64,000 bases of DNA from contig CM055102.1 in assembly GCA_029204225.1 (NCBI GenBank), positions 21,139,192 to 21,203,191 of the forward strand, written 5' to 3'. Below the pieces are notes generated by a model. The model saw only the letters and a program-made list of their open reading frames with translations. It searched no databases and had not been told where the DNA came from. The position numbers and the translations under genes were made by a program. Shown piece by piece: positions 1 through 11,478 of this stretch. The first letter of the stretch is position 1, and every line of letters begins with the position of its first letter. The stretch comes from Diphasiastrum complanatum (taxonomy: Eukaryota > Streptophyta > Lycopodiopsida > Lycopodiales > Lycopodiaceae).

Positions 1-15
1 ACACAACTTGAAAGT

Positions 16-588
16 GTGAGTACAACCTCTAGCAGGGATGAGTCTCTACTGAGAGAGAAAGCTGGGATAGATCCTGATACCTCAACATATGAGATAGGTA
101 CCATGAACGCATCCGATAGAAAAAGCATGAGCAAAGAAATACCTTACTCAGTAAATGAGATCTCAAGTGACAACAAAAAAACTATATCTAACTGGGAGCC
201 TATGTCAAAAAGTTCAGTTGAACCATTTTCCAACAAAACAAGGTATGATAGTTGGGAAGCTAAAAGCAAGACCGCAAGTAGAAGTGATAGTCTCCAATTA
301 CGTATGCCTTCCACTGGGCAAGATCCTAATTCTACATCTAGCACTCGAGTAGTAAGTGCTATGTCAACACCAATAGTCATTTCAAGTGATACCAAGAAAA
401 TACCCAAAGTGAGAGGTCCTTTGCCCCAGTTCCATGGAGATATCGATGAGGATGCCCACAACCATATTCAAGAATTTGAGACATCAATGTTTGTCAGTAG
501 AATCATGGACCCTGCACATGGAATGATCATGTTTACGACAATCCTTGCAAGGGAAGCTAGGAGATGGTACTACCAACTACCACATTAG
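16..588 (+). pseudogene. Ty3/gypsy gag, 5' fragment
   Basis: An open frame of 190 codons. The first ~130 residues are Ser/Thr/Lys-rich and low in complexity. The last ~55 resemble the start of a Ty3/gypsy capsid: a Pro-Leu-Pro-x-Phe-x-Gly-Asp motif, then Ile-x-Glu-Phe-Glu, then an Arg-Arg-Trp-Tyr-Tyr motif close to the break. The frame stops exactly where the inverted-repeat insertion at 583-910 begins, and the rest of the gag fold resumes at about 914. The true start may lie left of the window. This is a dead structural-protein gene of a retrotransposon. The family call rests on the motifs and on continuity with the downstream piece. Confidence 0.6.
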
Positions 589-910
589 AGGAGTTTTGAG
601 CTCCAAAAAGACCCTTTAAGTATTCGTGCAAGATGGAGTTTATATTATTGAAATATTATAGCACTGATATTTTTTTGCTTGCCATAACTTTCTAATCGTA
701 GCTTAGAAGTATGTTATCTAACATATCATTGGAAAGCTCTTGTCAAGCGCTTTCCAATGCACTAAACTCTGCTAAATTTGGACTTACCAGTAAAAAGTTA
801 TGCCATTTTTAGTGTGGAATCAAAATGTGGACTCAAAAAGTTACGTTACGTAGATTTCAAATTTGAGTGTTTTGATTGGTCCATGTGTAAGATTTAGAGC
901 TCCTCTAATG
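583..910. mobile_element. MITE-like insertion inside gypsy gag
   Basis: The interval starts with CATTAGAGGAG (583-593) and ends with its exact inverse CTCCTCTAATG (900-910). It splits a gypsy gag between the Trp-Tyr-Tyr region and the next helix. It has no coding potential. Inside is a hairpin with 11-bp arms, CATTGGAAAGC (727-737) and GCTTTCCAATG (749-759). Size (328 bp), AT content and terminal inverted repeats fit a MITE. The target duplication is unclear: TA is possible, but the flanking bases are themselves symmetrical. Its 3' part resembles 8155-8210. Confidence 0.55.
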
Positions 911-913
911 GTG

Positions 914-1255
914 GCATCTATTAATATCTTGGATTAACTTTATCAGTTATTCTTGAAAGAATTTGGACTCAAGTATGATGTTGATAGTCTGGTGCTTGCT
1001 CTAACCACAATACGACATGAACTAGAAGAATCAGTATGCTTATACATTAGACAAATCAAGGAACTCATTCGCCAATTGAACATAGGGCTAGCGACTGAGG
1101 TATCATCTCAGTTAGTGCTCATCTTTTTCTTGAAGTGCCTACAACCAACTATCCAGTTAGAATTACGTCGATCAGAAGTCTCAATATTTGATGTAGTGAC
1201 TAGAGCTAGAATTGTAGAAAATGCTGACTTGTGTGGGAGTCAGCATATCACATAG
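914..1255 (+). pseudogene. Ty3/gypsy gag, 3' fragment
   Basis: The capsid reading frame resumes after the insertion at 583-910. Ser-Ile-Asn, then Leu-Tyr-Gln-Leu-Phe-Leu-Lys-Glu-Phe-Gly matches the usual SW..L...F...F helix of Ty3/gypsy gag. It continues for ~100 residues through a conserved Gln-x-x-x-Glu-Ser-Val-x-x-Tyr-Ile-x-x-Ile-Lys-Glu-Leu segment. One TAA stop (935-937) precedes the long open part. No zinc knuckle follows clearly. With 16-588 it is one gag interrupted by a MITE-like element. Confidence 0.6.
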
Positions 1256-2226
1256 ATGATGCAAGGCTTAAATTTTGAAGGACCCCACCCACATATAGAT
1301 ATGAACCATCATATATGATGTATCCACATCCTATATTTCAACCATCGAAACCACGGCCAAATTACCTAGTTGAAGGAAAAAATAGCAGGCCCATCCATCT
1401 TGTCCCAAGCCATGTCATAAATCTAGTTGAAGATTATGTTGCTGCACGAGAAGACTTGACCCACGATAACGATAGGCATAAACCATGTTGTGCTACACCT
1501 GTGATAGAATCCTGATCAAACTACCTAGTTGAGAAAGATATTACCTAGCCACTCTACCATGTTCCAAGCCAAGTTCCCAATTTATTTGTAAATCACATTG
1601 ACGTACCATAAGAACAATCCTATAGTGAAGTTAGGCCTGAAGCATACAGTCCTACACCTGTGAGTACACATGAGCCATGTTTAGATACTATTCTAAATAC
1701 CTTGCATCAAGACTATCCATCTAATTTTCAAATTTATGAAAGAGAAGATACAACACAAATGTGTCCTGAGGAACTTGATCCTGAACTACATCCTTCATAG
1801 AATAGTATGAGATCATCTCCTTGAAACTGAGACAAACTAGTGGGATTTTACTTAGAAAGAGACCTGTCAAAACTCGGTTATCATTTAGAGTTGTGAATGG
1901 AAAACCAAAATCTACGGGACGTCTCAAGATAAAGTTTGAACAATTTATGGATCACACTGTCAAGGCATAAACGTCAGATAAAGAGAGATGGGTTAAATCC
2001 ATGCAATTATGGGCTAGAAATCCAAAAAAGACCCTATAAGAAATGCCACGTAGATTGAAAGATTTTATAAATGTAAATTACCAAAATAAATTAATTTTCT
2101 GCCCAAATGCTTTTCATTTCTGCCCGCACTATTTGCGATGCTTAAGCATTCTATGTACATTATCCTTTATAGTTCATTAAAATAGTATAATTTTTTAACC
2201 ATAGCTTTGATTAAGACAAAAATTAT
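1256..2226. other. Decayed sequence between gypsy gag and copia-A
   Basis: About 970 bp with only short frames (for example 1315-1515 on +). It may be the eroded continuation of the gypsy element, since it follows the gag without a break, but I find no protease, RT or integrase motif. It ends where the copia-A LTR starts at 2227. Confidence 0.4.
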
Positions 2227-2929
2227 TGTGAAAAATTGCCTACATTGGCAAATCTAGCCATGTAGAATATTGTACATTTTGTCAATTTTGTTTGTTGGTT
2301 ACTTGAATGGCCAAAGTGCCACTTCTACATGCACACCTTAAGTAGGTTACCACGAGTCAAGAGGAGTGGTTGTGTCCATTTGGTAGTGATTCCTACTTTG
2401 TAGGATCTAGACCATGATTTATGATGAGATTTGTACCTACCATGCACCTACCAAGCATGACTCTTGGATCTAGGCTAGAGTTTTCACATTAGGGCAAGAA
2501 AGTGGAGTCTACTTCCTTAACACATGCTGGATTTTCACCTAACTTTGCAAAGGAAGTGTGTTTTACTATGTATTCCCATTCTCCATAGTGAGAAGATAGA
2601 AACTTTTTGGAGCCTCAAGGAGAAACTCAAGTTTCCTTTCATTGTATGGTGATTACTCTTGATTTACAATGAAACCCAGCTTTGGCACTTTGTAAACATT
2701 GTCTACAGGCCGTACTACAGCCTTATTTCCACACGTGTGGAGTTGGATTATACTAATTGATCAATGCTTTGATTGTCTTTACTTGTTTCCTATCAAGCTG
2801 CTAAACTAGATCTTGTTTTCTGATGACTAGTTTCTGATAGATTGTCTAACAAGCATACAATCACCTTGTGGATCATTCAAAGATCCATTTATGGTCCTTA
2901 ATACTGTACTTTTCACAATTATATCGTTG
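2227..2929 (+). repeat. copia-A 5' LTR (readable part)
   Basis: Starts TGTGAAAA, like the 3' copy at 7015, and stays collinear with it for 703 bp. It holds the 12-bp palindrome CCACACGTGTGG at 2729-2740. After 2929 this copy continues with sequence not found after the 3' LTR. Confidence 0.8.
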
Positions 2930-3309
2930 CCAAGTACAAGGCCATTGATCTGTGTCTGAATCTAATCCAGTTTTAGCAAGTTTTGGTGCAAAAAGTTAGT
3001 ATTGGAAGGGCGAGCTGGTATCCAGGTTTTGGTGAGGGGATTTGATCCCAAACTTTTTCAGGATCAAAATCCGTACTGTTCACACGTGTGGGCATCTCTG
3101 AACCATCATTTAATAACCCATATTCATTGGATCATAGAAAATTCATCTGGTATCAGTTTGATGTAATTTTTGGTGCAAATCCTAGGATAAGCTACCAAGA
3201 TCACTTGCCATTGATTAGTTTTGAATTTGTTTCATGAAAACTAATTAATCTAGGCTGATTTCAGACCTTCTTAAAGTGGAAACCAGGTCTTGAAAGTACA
3301 TCAAAGTGA
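2930..3309 (+). other. copia-A leader, rearranged
   Basis: About 380 bp between the recognisable LTR and gag. It contains a second CACACGTGTG palindrome (3081-3090) and two TGGTATC-like matches (3014 and 3152) that could be remnants of an initiator-Met primer site. Neither is directly next to the LTR match. Just before gag is a short Tyr-Ile-Lys-x-Asn piece that fits the UBN2 N-terminal half, suggesting deletions in the gag start. Confidence 0.4.
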
Positions 3310-3882
3310 ATGAGAGAGATAGAGTCAGTTGTTGTGCACAACACTTCGAGGGTTCTCATGCTTAGGAATCAGATTCTACAAAGCATGAAGAGGAGTGATG
3401 AGAGTGCACAAGATTATGTGCTAAGAATCAAGTCTCTCAATAGGGAGTTAGCCTCCATTGGAGAGAAGATTCAAGATAGTGAGCTTGTTCAGATTGTCCT
3501 CAATGGTCTAGGGAGTGGCTTTACAAATTTGGTCCAAAGCTTTGCAATCCAAGACACTTTGCCTACTATAGAAAAGCTACACAGTGTATTAGTAGCTGAA
3601 GAGTGTAGGATGTTGCATACCAATGCAAGAATGAATGCTATTTCTCTGCAGGATGGTGATGAGAAAGCTAATTTCTCATTCAAAAGAAAGAAGAAGACCA
3701 ATGGCAAGAAGAAGCACTTCAAGAAGACCAAGGAGGAGGATGAGGCTTCAAGCTCAAAGGGCAAGATCAAAGACAAGTCCAAGTACAAATGTTTTTTCTG
3801 TGGAAAGAAGGGACATTTTGCAGCAGAATGTCTCAAGAAGAAGAAGGCACAAGAGAGCAAACAAAGCAACATTGCACATTAG
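3310..3882 (+). pseudogene. copia-A gag (UBN2, zinc knuckle), 5'-truncated
   Basis: A frame of 190 codons. It begins inside the UBN2 capsid domain: Asn-Thr-Ser-Arg-Val-Leu then Leu-Arg-Asn-Gln-Ile, with the first ~85 residues seen in copia-E and copia-G gag mostly missing. A Lys-rich linker follows, then the CCHC knuckle CFFCGKKGHFAAEC near the end. It stops at TAG 3880-3882; the same frame continues from 3883 through an acidic stretch into protease, so this is a single in-frame stop rather than a frameshift. The native product would be the nucleocapsid/capsid of the particle. Confidence 0.8.
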
Positions 3883-3909
3883 GAGGAAGAGGAGGATGAA
3901 GAGTCATCC

Positions 3910-5179
3910 TTGATGGTTTCCAACAAACCACCATCATCCAAGAGCAACACCAATGATTCTTGTTGGATTGATAGTGGGGCTAGTTCCCACATGACATATC
4001 AAAAGGACATATTCTCCACTTTACTTTCTTACAATGATTTACATAGATCAATCTATATTGCAAGTAGTCAAGAATGTAAGATAAGTGGAATAGGAACAAT
4101 TCCCTTGTATGTGGGATCATCCAAAAGGATGAATCTTGATAATGTTCTTTATGTTCCTAAGTTAACCAAGAATTTGCTTAGTGTTGGCCAGTTAATGGAT
4201 AATGGCCTAGATGTACAATTTAAGCATGGAGTTTGTTCTATCCTTAGAAATGACGAATGTATAGCCAAAGGCTTTAAGCAAGGTAGATTGTTTAAACTTG
4301 ATGCTAATGTTGCAGTGGAGAGTGTTAACTTGGAAAAGGTGGAGTTATCAAAGGTGGAACTGTGGCACAAAAGGTTGGGCCACCCAAACTACAAAGCCAT
4401 GGAATCTATGGTTGCAAAGGAGCTTGCAGTTGGACTCCCTAAGCATTTGTCAAAGTGTGGGAAGAGATGTGAAGCATGCAGCCTCTCAAAGGCTCACAAA
4501 CTACCCTTTTCAAGATCTACATCAAGATCAAACTCTCCTCTTGAACTCATCCATTCAGATGTTCATAGTTTTTCACATGAGTCTAATGGTGGTGCCAAGT
4601 ACAATGTAATCTTTATTGATGACTATTCTAGATTTTGTTGGATGTACCTCTTGTCTAGCAAATCAATGGTGTTTGATTCTTTTTTAAAGTTCAAGACTTT
4701 GGTAGAAAATCAACTTAGTACCAAGATTAAGGTATTAAGGAGTGATAATGGAGTGAATATATCTCCAATAAGTTGATTGACTTTTGTAGTTCTAATGGCA
4801 TAAAGAGGGAGTTGTCATGTCCATACACCCCTCAACAAAATGGAGTGAGTGAGAGAAGAAATAGATCTCTTTGTGAGTGTGCTAAGGCCTTAAGGCTAGA
4901 TGCTTCTCTATCCAAACCATTTTGGGGTGAAGCAATAACTTGTGCTAAAATAGATTGCCAAACCAAGCCATTGGAGGAATCACACCATTTGAAGCTCTAT
5001 TTGGAGAGAAGCCCAATCTCAAGGATCTCAAAGTTTCTGGATCCACTTGCTATGTACACCAATCCTTGGATAAGAGAAGGAAGGATGATGCAACATCCAT
5101 CAAAGGCATCTTTGTGGGATATGGTGAGAATAGCAAAGGTTATAGAGTCTTCAATCCCATCACTAGCAAGATGATATGA
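3910..5179 (+). pseudogene. copia-A protease and integrase, frameshifted
   Basis: Opens with the aspartic protease motif WIDSGASSHM, then the GAG-pre-integrase zinc finger (LWHKRLGH ... CEACSLSKAH) and the integrase core with HSDVH and FIDDYSR. The frame breaks near 4760 just after RSDNG, shifts at about 4773 to a frame carrying the third catalytic Glu region (QQNGVSERRN), and shifts again near 4955 for the C-terminal segment (TPFEALFGEKPN). Two frameshifts make a working polyprotein impossible. Domain order is that of Ty1/copia. Confidence 0.8.
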
Positions 5180-7053
5180 GTAGGGATGTTATTTTTTATG
5201 AAGGACATGCTTGTGATTTGGATGATAATGCTACTAATCATCTTGATGCCAAGAATCATTCTAGAATGGAGGAGGAGCTTCCAAGTGAAGAACAACTTGA
5301 GGATCCACCTCAAGATGCAAGAACTCCAAGAACTCCAAGAAGATCTACAAGGGCAAGATCCGAGCCATTGAGGCTCACCTATGATGGTCAAGGTGATCAA
5401 AGGGAAGGATCATCATCTTTCACATCTTACACCTTTCTTACTTCAATGTTAGATGAGCCAACATGCTATGAAGATGCCTGTAAGTCTAAAAGTTGGATGG
5501 ATGCTATGCAAGTAGAGTATGATGCTCTTATTGAGAATCATACTTGGGATCTTGTGGATCTTTTTCAAGGGAAGAAATCTCTTGATTGCAAGTGGGTAAT
5601 TAGATTGAAGTATAATCAAGATGGATCAATAAGCAAGCATAAAGCTAGGCTTGTTGCCAAAGGTTTTTTACAAACCAAAGGCATTGATTATGATGAGACT
5701 TTTGCTCCTGTGGCTAAGCTTGTTACTATCAGGTTGATAATTAGTCTTGCTACAACCTTCAATTGGGAGCTATTCCAACTTGACTTCACAAATGCATTCC
5801 TCAATGGTTATTTGGAGGAAGAGATCTACATGAGACAACCCGAGGGCTTCATCAAGGCAAAGCATGAAGGAAAGGTGTGTTTTTTGAAGAAGAGCCTTTA
5901 TGGGCTCAAGCAAGCACCTAGAGCATGGTACTCTAGGCTAAACTCTTTTCTCATTTCCATCAATTTTGTAATGAGTGCCTATGATCCATCATTGTATATA
6001 AGTTTTCATGATGGCATGATCATTATCCTTTTTTTGTATGTAGATGACATTATCTTGAGTGGTAATGATCTAGATGGAATTAGAGATGTAAAAATTGCTT
6101 TAGCAAAAGAGTCTAAGATGGTAGATCTCGGCCTGTTGAGCTTCATTCTTGGAATAGAGGTTATTAGAGGATGTGATTTTAGCCTCATTTGTCAATCTAA
6201 ATATGCTACATCCATCCTAGATAGATTTGGAATGAAGAATTGTAAAGGCATTGAGACACCAAGGGAGCAACATGTAAAAGCATCTATTGGTTGTGATGAA
6301 GCATCCTTTGAGGACATCACATTATATAGAAGGCTTATTGGCTCCTTGATCTATTTAACTATAACTAGACCTAATCTTAGTTATAGTGTTGAAAAGTTAA
6401 GCCAATTCATGCAAAGTCCTCTAGTTTCACATTGGAAGATGGCCAAAAGAGTTCTTAGATACATTTCATCCACTAAGAATTTTGACATTTTGTATAGAGG
6501 AACTAATCTTGGCTTAAGAGCCTGTAGTGACTCAGATTTTGCAAGTGACAAAGTGGATAGAAGATCAATAAGTGCCTTTGCCACCTTTCTATGTTATGGA
6601 GTAGTATCATGGCTTTCCAAAAAGCAAGATACCATCTCTCTATCTTCCACAGAATCCGAATACAAGGCCTTGACATCAACATGCAAGGAGGTCTTGTGGC
6701 TCAAAAGGCCATTGGTGGAGCTTCATGTCATGGAGGAAGAGATCCATATCATTTATTGTGACAACCAATCAGCCCAATCACTTGCAACTAATCCTACATT
6801 CCATGCAAGGAGCAAACACATCGAAATTGCTCATCATTTCGTGAGGGAAAAAGTGCAAGCTGAAGAGATCAAGCTCCAACACGTGCCATCATCAAGATGC
6901 TTGGCTGATTTGTTTCCTAAACCTTTACCTAAAGATTCATTTGTCAAGCTTAGATCTTCAATTGGAGTTATTGATAAAAGCATTGTGATCTCCAAGGCTA
7001 GATTTGAGGAGGAGTGTGAAAAATTGCCTACATTGGCAAATCTAGCCATGTAG
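5176..7053 (+). pseudogene. copia-A reverse transcriptase and RNase H
   Basis: A 625-codon open frame, the longest intact piece of copia-A. A variable integrase-RT linker occupies residues 1-100. The RT follows: CKWVIRLKYN, KARLVAKGF, the first catalytic Asp in QLDFTNAFLNG, the SLYGLKQAPRAWY box, and YVDD around residue 287. RNase H has the SDSDFA, STESEYKAL, CDNQSAQ and HARSKHIE blocks. It ends 39 bp inside the 3' LTR. It lies in a different frame from the integrase pieces, so it would not be made as part of a polyprotein. Confidence 0.85.
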
Positions 7054-7717
7054 AATATTGTACATTTTGTCAATATTGTTTGTTGGTTACTTGAATGGCC
7101 AAAGTGCCACTTGTACATACACAACTAAAGTAGGTTACCACGAGTCAAGAGGAGTGGTTGTGTCCATTTGGTAGTGATTCCTACTTTGTAGGATCTAGAC
7201 CATGATTTATGATGAGATTTGTACCTACCATGCACCTACCAAGCATGACTCTTGGATCTAGGCTAGGGTTTTCACATTAGGGAAAGAAAGTGGAGTCTAC
7301 TTCCTTATTACATGCTGGATTTTCACCTAACTTTGCAAAGGAAGTGTGTTTTACTATGTATTCCCATTCTCCATAGTGAGAAGATAGAAACTTTTTGGAG
7401 CCTCAAAGAGAAACTCGAGTTTCCTCTCATTGTATGGTGATTACTCTTGATTTCCAATGAAACCCAGCTTTGGCACTTTGTAAACACTGTCTACAGGCCG
7501 TACTACAGCCTTATTTCCACACGTGTGGAGTTGGATTATACTAATTGATCAATGCTTTGATTGTCTCTACTTGTTTTCTATCAAGCTGCTAAACTAGATC
7601 TTGTTTTCTGATGACTAGTTTCTGATAGATTGTTTAACAAGCATACAATCACCTTGTGGATCATTCAAAGTTTCATTTATGGTCATTAGTACTGTACCTT
7701 TCACAATTATATCGTTG
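7015..7717 (+). repeat. copia-A 3' LTR (readable part)
   Basis: Matches 2227-2929 over 703 bp. It is preceded by a polypurine tract at about 7003-7014. It carries CCACACGTGTGG at 7517-7528. The match to the 5' copy ends within the sequence ATATCGTTG. Confidence 0.8.
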
Positions 7718-8279
7718 GAAAGCACTCAGCGAGAGCTTTCCAATAGTACCATACATAATCTATTTTTAAGTAATTACTCAAAAATTATAGCTAGTCAAAA
7801 TCTAAAAAGATCCAATACCTCTTATGTGCATGAATTAAGGACTCTTTTGACCAGATATCACTTCTATGCATGAATAGAGCACACTCTCAATGAGAGGGTA
7901 CTCTATGGGTACACAGAATTGATATTTGACTTTTTTAGAAACTTTCACTAGCTATAACTTTTTAATGGTACTATTTAAAAACTCTCGTCGATCGCTCTGC
8001 AATATTATAGTTTTCGTCTCAATCGGAACTACAGTTAAAAAGTTATACTATTTCTAATGATAAATTGCATGTTGTAGTATGAATAACACGCCATGCTTGT
8101 GTGTTGCATGCTGAATTATAGCATTATTAAGAAAACTTTTTGTTTTAATTTTAATGAGCTATGTTACGTAGATTTTAAACTTGAGTGTTTTGATTGTTCC
8201 ATGTGTAACAAAATGTGAAAAAAGATATAAAAATAATCATTGTGTTGGATGTACTTTTACTCTTCTATGGTGGCTAGGT
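7718..8279. repeat. Repeat related to the 583-910 insertion
   Basis: No gene. Starts within a hairpin TTGGAAAGC (7715-7723) / GCTTTCCAA (7735-7743), like the hairpin in 583-910. Near 8160-8210 it repeats the same run of sequence found at about 843-890 (a TTACGTAGATTT... block ending CCATGTGTAA). It may be the true 3' end of a copia-A LTR or an independent repeat. Confidence 0.4.
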
Positions 8280-8441
8280 CTAAGAAGGGTTCGTGCATAG
8301 TATAGTGGTAGACCGGTCATCCACCTTCTAAGTTCTACACAAACTTTGAACTATAAATAACGTAAACAAAGGAAAAGAACACCAAGGCTTTCCCAATCGA
8401 ACAAATCTCCACAGGAACTCGAGAGAGTTAGTGGAACAGCT

Positions 8442-9263
8442 ATGGTGGCCGTTGAACCTGTGACAATCAAGAAAGAAGTCAAACATCCATTGAAGATGCG
8501 GAAATTACCCACAATCAAGGATTTGAAACTGCCAAAATACACGGGAGCAGTTGCTATGCCGAAATACATGGAAGCAGTTGCTATGCGGAATACTAACTGG
8601 GTGGAAAATTGGATACAAAAGCGGGAAAAGGCTTTTCAGATGTGTGGCATTGAGGATGATGATTAATAGATTGTGGAGGCCACATATTGATTACAAGAGA
8701 CAACATAATGTTGGTGGCACGAAGGACAATCGAGAAGGTTCAAGCATATGTTTAAAGAGAATTGGGTACCGTTGGATGAGAAAGAATAGGCGATGCAAGC
8801 ATGGTCAAGTCTCAAAGAAGGCAATGCGTCTGTACAAGAATATGCGGACAAATATAGGGAGGCACTGATGTGGATACCTGAGGAAGTACCAAAGTTTTTA
8901 CAGGTGTTTCAATTTGTGGAGGGCTTGAATGAAAGCCTTCAGCCTTTTGTAAGGAAGGACTAGGCTGCAAGCCTCCACAAGGCTTTGCAGATGGCCCTAT
9001 ATTATGAAGATGGAAAAAAGGCCAAGGAGTGTGCGACAAGTACTTCAGGAGAGTTTCAACCTTGGGGGATAATAAAGTTTAAAAAATGGAAGGGTCAATC
9101 CTCGCAAGAGCAAATTCAGAGTGCAAAAAAGAGTAAAGGTGCAGGCGCCTCAAAAGGCAAAGGGCGGTATGGGACGTCCAATGCCCAAGGGGGCAAGCGC
9201 TTTTCTATGCTATCACCACAGAATTTGGAGCTAGCAAAGAAAGAGAACCTTTGCTTTGGCTGA
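8442..9263 (+). pseudogene. Second Ty3/gypsy gag remnant
   Basis: The N-terminal part (8442-8666) holds LPKYTG-like and Trp-x-x-Lys-Arg-Glu-Lys motifs, and the frame then breaks. From 8790 a single frame reads MQAWSSLKEG, VQEYADKYREAL, then VEGLNESLQPFV, typical of Ty3/gypsy retrotransposon gag. A TAG at 8961-8963 interrupts it before a Lys/Gly-rich stretch. Just downstream, out of frame, lies a broken CCHC knuckle: a Cys-Phe-Gly end at ~9260 and HRWMKC at ~9290. This is a dead capsid gene upstream of the protease at 9333. Confidence 0.65.
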
Positions 9264-9332
9264 CTAGGGTTGGCTGTCTAGGGCGACATAGGTGGATGAA
9301 GTGTCCACAATCCCTCATGGACCACCTACAGT

Positions 9333-10099
9333 TTGCAAGTTGAGGAGGCAGATCCTTTGAAAACTGAGGAATTAAAGTCGGAAGAACCTCAAGGTATTCC
9401 ACGGTTGATGAACCTGTCTATGATTTGGAAGGTGGAGTCGGTTCCTTTACCACAGTGGTTGAGAGCAGCGCAACACGAATATCAGTTTCCTTGCACTTCT
9501 TTGATTGTTATGCATGGACAACTGTGTGGTAGAGATGTTTTGATTCTATTTGACACTGGGTCCTCACATAACGTCATTAACTGCACTTTGATTAAATGGT
9601 TAAGAATGAATGCACAATCATCTTTGTACTAGTACACAGTCGAAATGGCTGATGGAAAGGGCGTAGAAGTGTGAGATGCTAGGGTTGTGGGTATGCCTCT
9701 AGCCATTAAGAGCTATACTAACGAGTTAGATTTTGAGATTACCCGTTTGTCTCACTTTGATGTGGTTCTTGGAATTTGTTGGCATGTGGCCTTAAAACCC
9801 TACATCGCTTGGGATACTCGTGTGTATGAGTTCCAGCATGATGATAGGATTCATTACCTTCATGGAGAGCCTAATATGCCTCTAGGATCTTTGATCATGG
9901 TGATGCAAGTTGCAAAAGGTTCAGTGTAAGTGCATGTATGTTTGTTTCTTGTATGATATATTAACAAACTAGCCTTACTAAGAACCTAAATCGTTAGATT
10001 AGGGAGGAGTTTGTAGATGTGTTCACGAATGAACTTCCATCTATTTTACCCCCTAAGAGAATTGTGGAGCATAGAATCGGTCTATCAACATCATCCAAA
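9333..10099 (+). pseudogene. Ty3/gypsy aspartic protease and start of RT
   Basis: The protease active site reads ILFDTGSSHNVI, as in Ty3/gypsy elements, and is followed after two in-frame stops (9630-9632 and about 9671) by the second lobe HFDVVLGICW, with a downstream IAWDTRVYEF strand. At 10001-10099, in another frame, FVDVFTNELP and PPKRIVEHRI match the conserved opening of gypsy RT. The similarity then stops dead, so the element is truncated there. Protease and the RT start follow gag in the usual Ty3 order. Confidence 0.7.
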
Positions 10100-10771
10100 G
10101 TTTTAACTTCCAGATGCAGAAGTTAGAACCACTGAACTTGTCAATGATTCTAGCCTCGTTGGATGATGATGAAGAGCTACCAAGATGAGATATGATAACA
10201 ACAATATATATGGAACAAAGTTAATCTCTCGATTTATTTGAGCTATGATCTGATACAAATCTGATGGGGAGGGGGAGATAGAAGAAAGCGAATGGAGAAG
10301 ACAGCATGAATATTGCAGAACAACTCTCCCATTCTAATCAGCTGCTAGATGCAAAAATAGTCTAATACACAGCTTATGCTAAATGTAATCACAACTTTAA
10401 GTGCTCTAATTGCCCAACAGAATCTTAAAAATTAATTCATATTTTCAAAAATGAAGGTACAGTCCACTAAGGAGATTAGAAATAGTTTGTGTGTGGAATT
10501 ACTGAAAATCAGATTCAATGTGAAGTATGGTTCTAAAACAAATGGAAGAGCAGTATGATATCGCGAGTTCCTCAGGTGTCAAAGACAGCCATCGTCTGAT
10601 CATAAACTGAGAAGTCGTAGATGTCTGTGTTCTGATCAGAGTGACTAAACAAGTGCAATCAAGCAGCGATAGAGTGCATTCAATCACAACAAGCATTCAT
10701 GTATGTTATACACATATAGAAAAACTGTTGCTGCTATATTATACTAAAGCACAAAACAAATAGCAACTACA
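10100..10771. other. Unassigned sequence after the gypsy RT break
   Basis: About 670 bp without coding signal. A CTGATAC near 10252 resembles the complement of a tRNA-Met primer site but is too degenerate to use. It could be leader or LTR of the copia-B fragments that follow. Confidence 0.3.
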
Positions 10772-10974
10772 ACCAAAAATTGATGGCATAACTAGGAGGC
10801 TCAAATAATACGTCGCATGGACGGAGCAGCCACTAATCTGTGCTTGGATAATCTATTTATAGATTCCATCCGTGCATTAATTACATTGAATGTTTGTCAC
10901 CTAATCAGGAAAGTCGTTGTACTTGGAAGTATATGTCTTTTGTGACAACTATACATAGTATATATACGGTCAAC
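10772..10974 (+). repeat. 203-bp direct repeat, copy 1
   Basis: Collinear with 11276-11478 over its full length, with about a dozen substitutions. It includes a short TATATATACGG stretch near its end. It lies 504 bp upstream of copy 2. Confidence 0.8.
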
Positions 10975-11203
10975 AAATCAGTATCGTTGACGCGGACGAG
11001 ATCACTTGCCCTAAGAAAACTTTCTCCCGAATTAAATGATATCGGATTTCTATGTGCTTGGATTTGCCATGAAATTTGGGATTCAGTGATAGTGAAATAT
11101 AGCTCAAGTTGTCACACAGAATGGTGGTACCATTGAACTGAGTGTGATGTAAGTCGTGAGGTAATAACCTTATCCATACAGATTTTGAAGCTTGGCATCC
11201 TGC

Positions 11204-11275
11204 GATGTACTCTTCCTTACTCCCACTGGGGGTGCCATTTATCTTCTAACTTTTATTGATGATTTCTCTCGAAGA
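11204..11275 (+). pseudogene. copia integrase shard
   Basis: Twenty-four codons with the copia integrase signature TPTGGAIYLLTFIDDFSR, open on both sides for only a short way. It ends exactly where the second 203-bp repeat begins. It belongs to a different copia lineage from copia-A, judged by the residues around FIDDFSR. Confidence 0.65.
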
Positions 11276-11478
11276 ACCAAAAATTGACAACGTAACTAGG
11301 AGGTCCAAATAATATGTCTCATGGATGGAGCAACCACTAATCTGTGCTTAGATGAGCTATTTATAGAATTCATCCATGTATTAATTACATTGAATGTTTG
11401 TCACCTAATCAGGAAAGTCGTTGTACTTGGAAGTATATGGCTTTTGTGACAACTATACATAGTATATATACGGTCAAC
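11276..11478 (+). repeat. 203-bp direct repeat, copy 2
   Basis: Second copy of 10772-10974. It runs into the copia pre-integrase frame, whereas copy 1 runs into unrelated sequence, so one copy was probably brought in by a rearrangement. Confidence 0.8.

Larger units (their letters stand above)
2227..7717 (+). mobile_element. Ty1/copia retrotransposon copia-A, decayed
   Basis: A plus-strand copia element: LTR, gag, protease, integrase, RT, RNase H, LTR. The readable LTRs are 2227-2929 and 7015-7717, 703 bp each, with about 25 differences seen by eye. The copies stop matching abruptly at the same point (2929/7717), so neither true LTR end nor the target duplication can be fixed. A purine-rich tract (TTTGAGGAGGAG) abuts the 3' LTR start. 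The 5' part of gag, and probably the primer site, is rearranged. Stops and frameshifts break gag-pol several times. It cannot act alone. Confidence 0.85.

Noticed and set aside
7718-8279. True 3' end and target duplication of copia-A
   Set aside because: The LTR copies diverge at the same point and no matching 5-bp flank could be paired with the left ATTAT, so no end was called.
8295-8330. tRNA-like string (AGTGGTAGACCGGTC)
   Set aside because: No acceptor stem, anticodon arm or proper B box; probably LTR or leader of the gypsy remnant.
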